A stretch of 64,000 nucleotides of DNA, taken from an uncultured Bacteroidia bacterium (lineage in GTDB: Bacteria > Bacteroidota > Bacteroidia > Bacteroidales > UBA932). Within the stretch, counting starts at the first letter, position 1. Every line of letters begins with the position of its first letter. The notes beneath the pieces were generated by a model that worked only from the letters and a program-made list of their open reading frames with translations, did not search any database and had not been told where the DNA came from. The stretch is from positions 18,392 to 82,391 of the forward strand of contig CACYHF010000016.1 in assembly GCA_902774155.1 (NCBI GenBank), written 5' to 3'. Shown here piece after piece: positions 1 through 8,395 of the stretch. The position numbers were made by a program, and so were the translations under genes.

Positions 1-903
1 GCCGATGCCGCCAAATACGTCTTCGAGGCCTTCCGCCAAGCCGGACTCTGGACCGGCGCCTACTTCTCCAAGCCCGACTGGCACTGCCAGTGGTTCTGGA
101 ACCCGTACTACGCCACCCCTCGCCGCGGAATTAATTATAAGGTGGACCAGCATCCGGACTGGTGGCAGAACTATGTCACCTTCACCCAAAACCAGCTCAC
201 GGAACTCACCGGAGGCCGTTACGGCCAGTTGGACATCCTGTGGCTGGACGGCGGCTGGATCACCGGAGACCAGGTGGGATTGAACGAGATTCTCCCGGAA
301 GCCCGCAAGGTGAGCCCCGGCCTTATCTGCGTGGACCGCACCATCCAGGGTCCCAACGAGAATTACCAGACCCCGGAGCGCAGTGTCCCGGACCGCCAGA
401 TCGACCATCCCTGGGAGTCCTGCATCACCCTGGGCAACGACTGGGGCTGGACACCCCGGCGCAACTACAAGACCGCCCGCAAGGTCATTGACATCCTGGC
501 CGAGATTGTGTCCAAAGGCGGCTGCTTCGTGCTGGGAGTAGGACCCACCCCTACGGGCATCATCGAACAGGAGGCTGAGGTAATCCTGCGGGAAATCGGC
601 GAATGGCTGGGCCGCTGCGGCGAAGCCATTTACAGCACCCGCATTACCGCTAAATATAATGACGGGAAGCTGTGGTTCAATGCTTCCAAGGACGGACGGA
701 CGCTCTATGCCGTCTACGCACTTCCGGACGAAGAGAACCTGCCTGCCACCCTCACCTGGAGCGGCAACCTGCCCAAAGACGGCAAGGTCACCATCCTGAA
801 CAACGGTAAAACAGTAAAGGCCACCGTGAAAGGTGACCAGGTTACCGTAAAACTACCCAAAGGCCTAAAACAGGAGCCTGTGGCGCTGAAGTTTGCCTTA
901 TAA
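1..903 (+). CDS. Alpha-L-fucosidase, GH29 family, 3' part only
   Basis: The reading frame is open from the first base, so the 5' end lies outside the window and about 300 C-terminal residues are visible. The visible part carries the GH29 catalytic-barrel segment with the WLDGGW motif, whose Asp is the usual nucleophile position, then the end of the barrel and a C-terminal beta-sandwich-like region. GH29 enzymes remove terminal alpha-L-fucose from host or plant glycans, normally in the periplasm or on the surface. A sialidase and a GH92 mannosidase elsewhere in the window fit a host-glycan diet. The stop lies in a TTATAA palindrome that also supplies the stop of the convergent gene, so the two overlap by 6 nt. 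Confidence 0.9.
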   Translation, partial: ADAAKYVFEAFRQAGLWTGAYFSKPDWHCQWFWNPYYATPRRGINYKVDQHPDWWQNYVTFTQNQLTELTGGRYGQLDILWLDGGWITGDQVGLNEILPEARKVSPGLICVDRTIQGPNENYQTPERSVPDRQIDHPWESCITLGNDWGWTPRRNYKTARKVIDILAEIVSKGGCFVLGVGPTPTGIIEQEAEVILREIGEWLGRCGEAIYSTRITAKYNDGKLWFNASKDGRTLYAVYALPDEENLPATLTWSGNLPKDGKVTILNNGKTVKATVKGDQVTVKLPKGLKQEPVALKFAL

Positions 904-1578
904 GGTTTTCAGGTACGCGATGACGGAGAGGGCCTGCTGGGCGTTCTCCATGGTATATTTCTTCTCCTTGACGTAGGCCTTGAGGGCGGGAGCCTTGTCC
1001 GGGAACGCTTTATACAAGTCTTTCAGGCGTTTGACCTTGTATTCGCAGCCGCACAGGGTGAAGAAGTAAGTGTTGTCACCCTTGCGCTGCCATACCTCCA
1101 CAGAGCAGGAGGAGCCGTCCTCGTCCATGGAATAGCGATGCCAATCGGCCACCGGGAAGGGTGTGGCGGGTGAAAACTCGAAGGACTGCACCACCTCTAC
1201 CTTGGCCTGCGTGGTGGCTCCCAGGGCCCCCTTGGAGCCTTTATTCACATTTTTGAACTTCCAGTTCACATAGACGGTATCGCCGGGCCAGGCCAGTTCC
1301 TCACAAATCAGGCCTTCTTTCATCACGAACTTCTTTCCCTCCACCCGGATGGAATCGATCATGGAAGCGTTGGTGAGTTCCATGAGGGTTTCGCCCTGCA
1401 GGTAGAAAATCTTCTGCCCCATGGCGTCGATATTCATGACCACTTTTTCGGGACGGGAGAATCCTCTGAAGGAGATTTCTCCGGGAACGAATTCCGGGAA
1501 CAGGAAAAAACGCTGCTGGGCGGCCAACGGGGAAACCAGAAGGACGCTCGCAAACAGAACGGACAAAAAACGTTTCAT
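898..1578 (-). CDS. Secreted protein of unknown function, 226 aa
   Basis: I do not recognise a family. The N-terminus is a clear signal peptide (MKRF, a hydrophobic stretch, then LAAQQ), so the protein is exported. There is no lipobox Cys. The mature part is soluble-looking, with two Cys-containing stretches near the middle and C-terminus (GLICEELAW and LCGCEYK) and a basic, helical-looking C-terminal tail. It lies just downstream of the terminator that ends the leftward susD gene, so it needs its own promoter or some read-through. It is convergent with the fucosidase gene and overlaps it by 6 nt. A role next to the SusC/D system is possible but unsupported. Confidence 0.65.
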   Translation of the reverse strand: MKRFLSVLFASVLLVSPLAAQQRFFLFPEFVPGEISFRGFSRPEKVVMNIDAMGQKIFYLQGETLMELTNASMIDSIRVEGKKFVMKEGLICEELAWPGDTVYVNWKFKNVNKGSKGALGATTQAKVEVVQSFEFSPATPFPVADWHRYSMDEDGSSCSVEVWQRKGDNTYFFTLCGCEYKVKRLKDLYKAFPDKAPALKAYVKEKKYTMENAQQALSVIAYLKTL

Positions 1579-1589
1579 ATCAAACAGTT

Positions 1590-1625
1590 AAAAAACAGGC
1601 GGCGTAACGCACGCCGCCTGTTTCG
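1590..1625 (-). terminator. Rho-independent terminator after susD
   Basis: Read leftward, a stem of about 12 bp (AAACAGGCGGCG paired with CGCCGCCTGTTT, loop TGCGTTA) is followed by a T tract. It sits about 15 nt after the susD stop codon, so it ends the leftward susC-susD unit. Confidence 0.9.
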
Positions 1626-1640
1626 TTGCAAAAATCAGGC

Positions 1641-3509
1641 CTACTTGCCTTCGCCCCACTGGGGAGCGTTCTTGTCCTGCCATACGCGCTCGGTGTTGAG
1701 CACGGAAGTGGAGGTGAAGCCAGGACCGGACTGGTTGGTACCAGGAGTGAAGCCCTGTTCCTTCAGGTTGGCCAGACGGATATCATGCATGATATCGGTA
1801 GGAGAAGGTTCGGTGAACTCGAAGCGGCGAGGAATGGCCGTACGGGCAAACTTGCTGCCGAAGTCTACCAGAGGAAGGAGACTGGATCCCACCTTCGGAT
1901 AACCGGAACGGCGGGCGGTCACAAACATTTCGTCGGGCATCAGGGTGAAGTTCATCAACTGCTGCAGATAAATCTTCTCCATGGAGCCATCCCATTTCAC
2001 GGCGTCGGTTGCCAGCATGGCGGCGATTTCGCCGTCCTTCAGTTCGATGCTGGCCTCCAGCGGGTCGTAGCCGTAAGTGGTGCCATAGTAAGGGATCTTG
2101 TTCTTGCCGGCGACATAGTCCCATTCCTTCACGGAGAGTTCTACACCTCTCTCATAATAGGCCTGGGCCGATCCGGTGGAGATGGCGCCCAGCTGACGGA
2201 GCTCGGCCAGGTACAGGTTGGTTTCACCGGCACCCAGGTAGAGACCCCACCAGGGAACGTCTTCGGTATCCTGGATCACAGGACCGCCGGGGATAGTGGG
2301 GACGGCGAAGTCCACGCGGCCGCGGATCATTTCCTCGTTCAGGCCGGAAGACCAGCTGTAGCTCTTCTTGGCATCGCCCACGGCGAGCTGATAACGGTCG
2401 GTGGTTTCGAAGTACACGCCAAGGTATTCGTCATATTCGGGGGACATGGTCCACACGATAGGAATACCATAATAACGGCACCAGGGCTCACCCAGGATAT
2501 AGGAATCGAAGTTGCCATCCTCGTCCAGGATGATGTTATCCTGCACGAAAGGAGGAAGGTCGTCCACCTTGCCTTCGTCGATGAATTCCTGGATCACCTT
2601 GGAGTTGAAGCCGTTCTTGTAGTAGAAGAAGCGCACGCGAGGGTCGCGGCTGTCCACCATAAAGTTGATGACGTTCTCACTGGAGGAAGCAATCCAACCG
2701 GAATAGGAGTTACCGGTCTGGTATGCCAGGTCACCGCCGGTGGCGGCATCGGCCTTATGATAGATGAAGGCATCGTCCATGCTGTCGATGTAACCGGCAG
2801 GGTTGGACAGGACGCTTTGGGCAATCTGACCGGCCTTGCTGGCGTTCTGGCCGTACAGGCGCACGGCAATCTTGAGCTTCAGGGTGTTAGCCATTTTGGC
2901 CCACTTCTTCATGTCGCCGCCGTAGATGATATCCTGGCTGGCGACAACCACCTGGGTGTCGTCGCGGAAAACGGAGATGTACTCGTCCAGCTCTTCCACG
3001 AAGAGATTGTACAGGTCTTCCACCTTGTCATAAGCAGGCGTCAGAGGGCCGCCGTAACGGTACTGGGAAGCTTCGGTGTACTGGATATCGCCGTTGATAT
3101 CGATGGCGTAGATGGCACCGTAGATGGCCAGGACACCGCACATGGCGGCGTAGGCCTCGGCATCCGGGCGCTCATTGGCCTCGATGAACTTCACGATATC
3201 GTTGCGGTAGTTGAGCATGGTGATATAAGCAGTCTGCCGGTTTACACCGGTGGGCATGCTGTAGGTGGACTCACTGAAAGCGCCCGATGCACCCATCTGG
3301 GTCCACTTGGCATACAGCGGCTGGTTGTAGAACCAGAAAGTGTAGTCGTTGGTCTCAAAGAGGGTCATGGCACGGGTAGCCAGGTAGGAAGGCTCCGCAA
3401 CGGTCACAGCAGCCGGGTTCTGGTTGAGCTCGGCAAACTTGTCCCGGCAGGAGGTGAGACCTACAACCGTGAGCAAAGACAGTGCAATGAATATTTTATT
3501 TGCTTTCAT
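1641..3509 (-). CDS. SusD/RagB-like outer-membrane lipoprotein
   Basis: This is the surface glycan-binding partner that caps a SusC transporter. The chosen start (MKANK) gives a type II signal peptide with lipobox GLTSC (Cys at residue 21), followed by the usual DKFAELNQNP-like start of mature SusD proteins. An upstream in-frame Met at 3542 would lie inside the susC coding region and add an unlikely leader. The stretch with IDINGDIQYTEA resembles the SusD-like_2 branch. It follows susC by 19 nt in the same operon and ends at a strong terminator. The carbohydrate bound cannot be read from the sequence; the nearby fucosidase suggests host glycans. Confidence 0.92.
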   Translation of the reverse strand: MKANKIFIALSLLTVVGLTSCRDKFAELNQNPAAVTVAEPSYLATRAMTLFETNDYTFWFYNQPLYAKWTQMGASGAFSESTYSMPTGVNRQTAYITMLNYRNDIVKFIEANERPDAEAYAAMCGVLAIYGAIYAIDINGDIQYTEASQYRYGGPLTPAYDKVEDLYNLFVEELDEYISVFRDDTQVVVASQDIIYGGDMKKWAKMANTLKLKIAVRLYGQNASKAGQIAQSVLSNPAGYIDSMDDAFIYHKADAATGGDLAYQTGNSYSGWIASSSENVINFMVDSRDPRVRFFYYKNGFNSKVIQEFIDEGKVDDLPPFVQDNIILDEDGNFDSYILGEPWCRYYGIPIVWTMSPEYDEYLGVYFETTDRYQLAVGDAKKSYSWSSGLNEEMIRGRVDFAVPTIPGGPVIQDTEDVPWWGLYLGAGETNLYLAELRQLGAISTGSAQAYYERGVELSVKEWDYVAGKNKIPYYGTTYGYDPLEASIELKDGEIAAMLATDAVKWDGSMEKIYLQQLMNFTLMPDEMFVTARRSGYPKVGSSLLPLVDFGSKFARTAIPRRFEFTEPSPTDIMHDIRLANLKEQGFTPGTNQSGPGFTSTSVLNTERVWQDKNAPQWGEGK

Positions 3510-3528
3510 GGTAATTGCCGTTTCAAAA

Positions 3529-6500
3529 TTAGAATCTAGCATTGATGGTGAAGGTGAAGTAGGTGGTCACACCTTGCAGGTTACGTACACGGAACTCAGA
3601 GGCAGACGTACCACGGACAGACTCCGGATTCTCCTTGTTGGGCATGGTATTCAGGATGTAGCCCAGGTTGTGGGCATTGGCCTGCAGGGAGATACCCTGG
3701 CACTTGATGGCGTTGGCCCATTTCTCAGGGATGGACCATGCGATGGAGACATCACGGACGCAGATATAGTTGAGCTTGGTGAACCAGTTGTCGTTGATGA
3801 CGCCTTGGCCCCAGCTGTTGGTATAGTAGGTCCAGGAGGAAGCGTGGCAAGGATCCACACCGCCGTTCTTCCAAACCTCGGCGAAGGTTTCACCGGTACC
3901 GTACTGGCCGCCACCCACAGTATAGACGCTGCCGTCCGGCTGAGGGATGTTGGTGCCCTTAGGGAAGATACCCTCGGGGATAATACCGTCATTGTAGGTG
4001 AGACCGTCCCAACGGGAAGTATAGGTGACACCGCCGTGAGCAGAATCGGAGCCCTTCAGAGCGGTGGCCAGGTAACCGTAAGCGGTACCATAGTGGGAAG
4101 GATAGGATGCCACATAGCCACCGAAGCGACCGTCGAAGGAAGCAGAAAGGGTGACTCTCTTGAAGCGGAAGGAAGTGCGCAGGGAACCCAGGAAGTCGGG
4201 CACGGAGTTGCCGATTTCCTCCACCTTACCGCTGCGGCGGATGAGGGTGGTACCGTAGTTGGTCTGCCAGTTGTACAGAACCGGGAGACCGGAACCGCCG
4301 GTGATATTGCCGTTATCGTCGTAGGTGTAGTCCTTCAAAGGCATCTTATCGGACATGAGGATACCATAGGTACCACCCACCTTGGCCACGGAACCGATAC
4401 GGTAGTTACCATAGTCGGGATCGCCCTGCAGCTTGATGTAGTTGGCTACCAGGTCGCTCAGTTCCACGATCTTGGACCAGTTCTTGGTCCAGGTGAAGTT
4501 CAAATCCCAGGAGAAATCCTTGGTTTCCACAGGGATCGTGTTCAGGGCCAGTTCGATACCCATGTTCTGGATGTTACCGGCATTGATGAAAGCGCTGGAA
4601 ACACCGGAGGCGCCGGGCAGGGAAACGCTCATGATCTGGTCGCGGGTGTTCTCCTTATAGAAGGTGAAGTCCAGGCCGATGCGGTTGGTGAACATGCGAT
4701 AGTCCACACCCAGTTCCCAGGATGTCTTGCGTTCGGGCTTCAGGTTCTGGTCGTATACAGACGAAGGGATGGTCATGTAATACTTGTCGCTGCCGTTGTT
4801 CTTGAGCTGGGACACGGTGTAGGCCGTATTGATGATATACGGATCGGTGTCGTTACCCACCTGGGCGATGGAGCCGCGCAGCTTGAAGAAGGAGATGCTC
4901 TTCGGCAGGTCGAAGGTCTCGTGCAGCAGCCAGGAAGCACTGAAGGAAGGATAGAAGTAGGAGTAGTTACCATGTTTATCGGCATAGATGAGGGCCGATG
5001 TCCAGTCGTTACGGCCTGTGGCCTCCAGGAACACCTGGTCGCGGAAGGAGGCAGTGGCCTGGGCTACCACGGAGAGCATGCGCTTGGTGGCGCTGATGGA
5101 ACCGGAACCGTTCTTGGTGCCGCGGGAGTTATCGATGAAATAACGGTTGGGCACGATGAGACCGCTGCTGGTGCTGGTGGAAACGGCAAAGTTGTAGTTG
5201 TTGAAGTATTCACCGCGGAGGAAGCCGCCAATCTGCCAGTCTTCGCCGATCTTGAAGTCGAAAATGAAGTTGGTGTTGATGTTGGTCTGTTCCTTGGTGT
5301 TCTGGCTCAGGGAGTAAGAGCCGCCGCCGCTGGAGTTGGCATAGCCGGAATCCGGGCTCTTGCTCTCCTGACGGGTGTAGTAGTAGTTGAAACTGCCGTC
5401 GGTGACCCACTTGAGCCAGGGAGCGAACTGGATGGTGATCTTGAGGTTGGGACGGACCACCGTTTCCTTCTGAATGGTCTCGTTTTCCCAAATGCTCCAC
5501 CAGGTGCCGCGGCCGGGGATGGAACCCCACTTGTCGCCGTACGCTATCTGGGCCAGACCGCCATGGTCGCCCTTATACTTGTCGCGCAGGTATTTGGCGT
5601 CGTAGGTACGGTCCCAGGTACCGCTGATGAAGTTTTCACCGATGTTGGGCTGAGCGTTGCGGGGCTCGGAATTGGTGAAGCTCACGGAACCTTCCACCTC
5701 GATGGCCTTGTTCAGTTTGTGCGTGGCCTTCAAGAGGGTGCTGAAACGGTTGAAGCTGTTGTTCGGGAGGGTACCGGTGCTGTACTTCTCGGAGATGGAA
5801 GCGTAGATGGAGCTCTTCTCGTTGCCACCGGACAGCGTGATGTTGGTGTTGGTGTTGAAGCCCACGTTATAGGCGTCTACGAAGTTGTTGGCTTTGGCTT
5901 CGTAGGGACGGACAGTACCGTCGTACCATTCCATGTTCTTCACAGCGGCGAAAGGAAGACCGAAGGAGCAACCGTCGGTGCCATAGGTGTCGTAAACCTT
6001 CTTGAGGGAGAAAACGTCGGTGGTGCCGTCCATCCAGATGTTGGGGCGGTTGGTGTCCCAACGGGAGGCGGCGTCCTCGTATTCACCGTAACCGGCAAAC
6101 AGACCTTCACCGAAGACATTGTTGAAGGTGGGGCCGGAAGTCACCTTGTCGAAGCCGAGGGTCTGGGTGAAGCTGACGCCCAGGCCGCGGGAACCACGAC
6201 CGCTCTTGGTGGTGATGATCACAGCGCCGTTCAGACCGCGGGAACCGTACAGGGCGGTAGCGGCAGCACCTTTCAGCACGGAGATGGTGGCGAAGTCGTC
6301 CGGGTTCAGGTTCTTGAGCTGGTTACCATAGTCCAGGTTGTTGGAATCCCAGTCGGCGGAGGGGTCGGTGACGTCGTTGTCCAGGATGATGCCGTCTACC
6401 ACGAAGATGGGCTGGTTGTTCTTGCCCAGGGTGGAAGCACCACGGATGAGGATCTTGTTACGACCGAACATACCACCATCAGATCCGTTGATTTCCACAC

Positions 6501-6948
6501 CGGCCACCTTACCTTGCAGGGCCGATACGGGGTTGATCAGGTTGGGGTTCAGTTCCTCGCTCTTGAGCTCGGTCACTGCATAACCCAGGGCCTTGGTGGA
6601 GCGCTTGATACCGAGAGCCGTCACGACGGTACCCTCCAGCATCTCGGCGTCTTCGCTCAGGATCACATTCACGGGACCGCGGTTCCAGGTGATTACCTGG
6701 GAGGCGTAGCCGATGCAGGAAACCTCGAGCACAGCGCCTTGGCGCACGTTGGGGAGTGTGAAGGAACCGTCCAGATTGGTAACCGTACCATTCTGGGTTC
6801 CCTGCACAAACACAGAAGCTCCGATGACAGGTTCACCGGCCGCGTCTTTCACTGTACCAGTGACCGTATTCTGGGCGAAGGCCGTTACGCCTGCTGCCAA
6901 GAAAGCAAGGGTCATGGCAAGTCTCAGAAAGAGATTTTTCATGTGCAT
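3529..6948 (-). CDS. SusC/RagA-family TonB-dependent outer-membrane transporter
   Basis: About 1139 aa. It has a signal peptide ending near AFAQ, a carboxypeptidase-regulatory-like domain (about residues 22-105), a TonB plug (about 115-225, with the SusC-type LEGTVVTALGIKR and VLKGAAATALYGSRG motifs), and a long beta-barrel ending in an aromatic residue. SusC proteins import oligosaccharides across the outer membrane using TonB energy. The start MHMKN matches the MHMK start of the other SusC in the window; a longer in-frame start at 6996 would fall on the recombination repeat. The nearest promoter-like sequence upstream lies beyond the inverted repeat, inside the putative invertible segment, so expression may depend on DNA orientation. 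Confidence 0.95.
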   Translation of the reverse strand: MHMKNLFLRLAMTLAFLAAGVTAFAQNTVTGTVKDAAGEPVIGASVFVQGTQNGTVTNLDGSFTLPNVRQGAVLEVSCIGYASQVITWNRGPVNVILSEDAEMLEGTVVTALGIKRSTKALGYAVTELKSEELNPNLINPVSALQGKVAGVEINGSDGGMFGRNKILIRGASTLGKNNQPIFVVDGIILDNDVTDPSADWDSNNLDYGNQLKNLNPDDFATISVLKGAAATALYGSRGLNGAVIITTKSGRGSRGLGVSFTQTLGFDKVTSGPTFNNVFGEGLFAGYGEYEDAASRWDTNRPNIWMDGTTDVFSLKKVYDTYGTDGCSFGLPFAAVKNMEWYDGTVRPYEAKANNFVDAYNVGFNTNTNITLSGGNEKSSIYASISEKYSTGTLPNNSFNRFSTLLKATHKLNKAIEVEGSVSFTNSEPRNAQPNIGENFISGTWDRTYDAKYLRDKYKGDHGGLAQIAYGDKWGSIPGRGTWWSIWENETIQKETVVRPNLKITIQFAPWLKWVTDGSFNYYYTRQESKSPDSGYANSSGGGSYSLSQNTKEQTNINTNFIFDFKIGEDWQIGGFLRGEYFNNYNFAVSTSTSSGLIVPNRYFIDNSRGTKNGSGSISATKRMLSVVAQATASFRDQVFLEATGRNDWTSALIYADKHGNYSYFYPSFSASWLLHETFDLPKSISFFKLRGSIAQVGNDTDPYIINTAYTVSQLKNNGSDKYYMTIPSSVYDQNLKPERKTSWELGVDYRMFTNRIGLDFTFYKENTRDQIMSVSLPGASGVSSAFINAGNIQNMGIELALNTIPVETKDFSWDLNFTWTKNWSKIVELSDLVANYIKLQGDPDYGNYRIGSVAKVGGTYGILMSDKMPLKDYTYDDNGNITGGSGLPVLYNWQTNYGTTLIRRSGKVEEIGNSVPDFLGSLRTSFRFKRVTLSASFDGRFGGYVASYPSHYGTAYGYLATALKGSDSAHGGVTYTSRWDGLTYNDGIIPEGIFPKGTNIPQPDGSVYTVGGGQYGTGETFAEVWKNGGVDPCHASSWTYYTNSWGQGVINDNWFTKLNYICVRDVSIAWSIPEKWANAIKCQGISLQANAHNLGYILNTMPNKENPESVRGTSASEFRVRNLQGVTTYFTFTINARF

Positions 6949-6994
6949 TGTTGGTTTTAAGGTTAATAATAGATTTTGGTAGGGGCGAATGCCC

Positions 6995-7013
6995 ATTTGT
7001 GAATAAATAGGAA
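6995..7013. repeat. Left 19-bp inverted repeat of a putative invertible segment
   Basis: ATTTGTGAATAAATAGGAA, the exact reverse complement of 8119-8137. It lies 47 bp upstream of the leftward susC start. Together the two copies bracket the recombinase gene, as expected for recombinase crossover sites. Confidence 0.85.
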
Positions 7014-7057
7014 GTTCTTAGTCTATTTTTTTAATTTTTTGGGTTAGTTTCTGTTCA

Positions 7058-7065
7058 CAAATATA
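7058..7065 (-). promoter_or_regulatory. Leftward -7 promoter element inside the invertible segment
   Basis: The reverse strand reads TATATTTG, matching the Bacteroidota TAnnTTTG -7 box. No clear TTG was found at the -33 position. It points through the left inverted repeat into the leftward susC gene. Inversion between the repeats would point it at the rightward susC instead. A partial third copy of the repeat core (TTCACAAATA, 7054-7063) overlaps it. Confidence 0.5.
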
Positions 7066-7097
7066 GTCTTATTTTTTAAATAAGGAAAACTTCTTTA

Positions 7098-8111
7098 TTA
7101 AAAATGCGCAATTTCCAATTCCGGAAATGAGAGTTTTTCCCGCACTTCGTGCGAGAGGGTAGGCAGCAGAAAGCGGGCATAGACCTTCTCCGTGACCAGG
7201 ACTGAAGAATGTCCCAGTAACCGACTGATCAGGTGAACGTTTACCTGGGCCGAGTTAAGCGCTTTCACCGCAAAAGTGTGCCGGGCCACGTGCATGGTGA
7301 GCGGAAAAGGGAAATCCAACTGCCGTCCGATTCTGCCCAGCACCCCGCGCAGCGCGCGGTTCTTGTTGTCAATAGCCCGTGCCAGGGCGGCATCGTCCGT
7401 GAGGTCGAAATCCTCGGCCAAAAGACCGAATACGAATCGTGCCGATGGCCTCCGCGCATGCCATCGGCCTATAATATCCAACGCCTGGTCCGACAACGGG
7501 ATGGTGATGGGCGATTTGGATTTGAACGATACTTTGGACAGGCGGGACAGTTCCCGGCACACATGTTTCCACTCCAGCGTGATGATATCCGAGATACGCA
7601 GCCCGCAGGCGTGAAAAGAGAAGAAAAACAGGTCCAATGCATTTCGGACGCCTTCTTTCGGGGTTTCCTTGTAATAACGTAGCAGCGCCATCAGCTGTCC
7701 GTCGTTCAGATGATGGATTTCTTCCTGGTCATCGGGAGCCAGGCGTTCGGCTTCCTGGCCATACCTTCGGGGACGCGCCGGATAATAGGACCTTTCCAGA
7801 TGGGAAAGCGTTTTGGCCGATACCAGGCCCTCTTTCCCGGCCGCTTTCAAGGTGAAAATCAAGGGGACCAGCTTTCGGTTCACCGTAGAAGTCTTGTTTC
7901 CCTTCCGGATGCAGTAAAGTTTATACTGTTCAATGAGTTCCTCGTCCAGTTCCCGTAATGACAGGGCGTGCTGATGCCGGACCGTTTGGCAGAAATGCCG
8001 AAAACTCTCCAACATGGACATACTGCCGTACCAGGTGTGAAAAGAAATTTCCTGAGCCTGGTAACGTCGGTTGTACAACGACCGGGCATAGCTGTAAAAT
8101 TCAGTCTTCAT
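7098..8111 (-). CDS. Tyrosine recombinase (phage-integrase family), probable DNA invertase
   Basis: 337 aa with the two-part layout of the family: an N-terminal SAM-like core-binding region (about residues 1-115) and a catalytic domain holding the first Arg in HACGLRISDI, the HVARHTF box, the GH of LLGHSS and the final Tyr in KVYARF. These are the R..HxxR..H..Y residues. The gene lies between two divergent susC genes and within a perfect 19-bp inverted repeat, starting only 7 bp from the right copy. Invertases of this family are known to flip promoters of SusC/SusD and capsule loci in Bacteroides. I infer that it inverts its own segment. It could instead be a leftover mobile-element integrase, but no cargo is visible. 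Confidence 0.93.
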   Translation of the reverse strand: MKTEFYSYARSLYNRRYQAQEISFHTWYGSMSMLESFRHFCQTVRHQHALSLRELDEELIEQYKLYCIRKGNKTSTVNRKLVPLIFTLKAAGKEGLVSAKTLSHLERSYYPARPRRYGQEAERLAPDDQEEIHHLNDGQLMALLRYYKETPKEGVRNALDLFFFSFHACGLRISDIITLEWKHVCRELSRLSKVSFKSKSPITIPLSDQALDIIGRWHARRPSARFVFGLLAEDFDLTDDAALARAIDNKNRALRGVLGRIGRQLDFPFPLTMHVARHTFAVKALNSAQVNVHLISRLLGHSSVLVTEKVYARFLLPTLSHEVREKLSFPELEIAHF

Positions 8112-8118
8112 AGTGTCA

Positions 8119-8137
8119 TTCCTATTTATTCACAAAT
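8119..8137. repeat. Right 19-bp inverted repeat of the putative invertible segment
   Basis: TTCCTATTTATTCACAAAT, the exact reverse complement of 6995-7013. It begins 7 bp upstream of the recombinase start codon, so the recombinase promoter must overlap or lie outside the repeat. Confidence 0.85.
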
Positions 8138-8214
8138 AGTTGCATTTTTATATGGCTTTTTTGCTATTAAAAAGTACAAATAAAGCATTGTGCCTTATTT
8201 CATCCTGTTGAATG

Positions 8215-8229
8215 AGGATAAATTATCCT
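8215..8229. promoter_or_regulatory. Perfect dyad upstream of the rightward susC promoter
   Basis: AGGATAA-A-TTATCCT is a 7-bp perfect dyad about 40 bp upstream of the -33 element of the rightward susC promoter. Its position suits an activator or repressor site. No regulator gene is nearby, so this is only a candidate operator. Confidence 0.35.
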
Positions 8230-8267
8230 ATTTCAGTACCCAGAAAAATTAACTTTTTCTCAACGAA

Positions 8268-8299
8268 TTGCCCTTTGTATAAATTATTTATTATATTTG
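8268..8299 (+). promoter_or_regulatory. Promoter of the rightward susC operon
   Basis: TTG at 8268-8270 and TATATTTG at 8292-8299 are 21 bp apart, matching the Bacteroidota housekeeping consensus. It lies outside the putative invertible segment and implies a 5' leader of about 90 nt before the ATG. Confidence 0.65.
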
Positions 8300-8395
8300 C
8301 CTCTTGTAACTATAAGAATAGATAATACAACCAAAAAATCCCACATATTTGAAAACTTTTTTACTAAACCCAATTAACACTAACCATTAACTAAC

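Noticed and set aside
3424-6960. A 1178-codon open frame on the plus strand antisense to the leftward susC
   Set aside because: It is a shadow of codon bias in a G+C-rich gene: no signal peptide or family motifs, and the opposite strand is a clear SusC. The same applies to long antisense frames over susD, the other susC, GH92, the M3 peptidase, the Oar-like receptor and alaS.
7098-8111. The recombinase as the integrase that brought in the 22-kb island
   Set aside because: It lies more than 23 kb from the island, in a different context, and its perfect inverted repeats point to a local inversion function. No attachment-site-like direct repeat was seen at the island borders.
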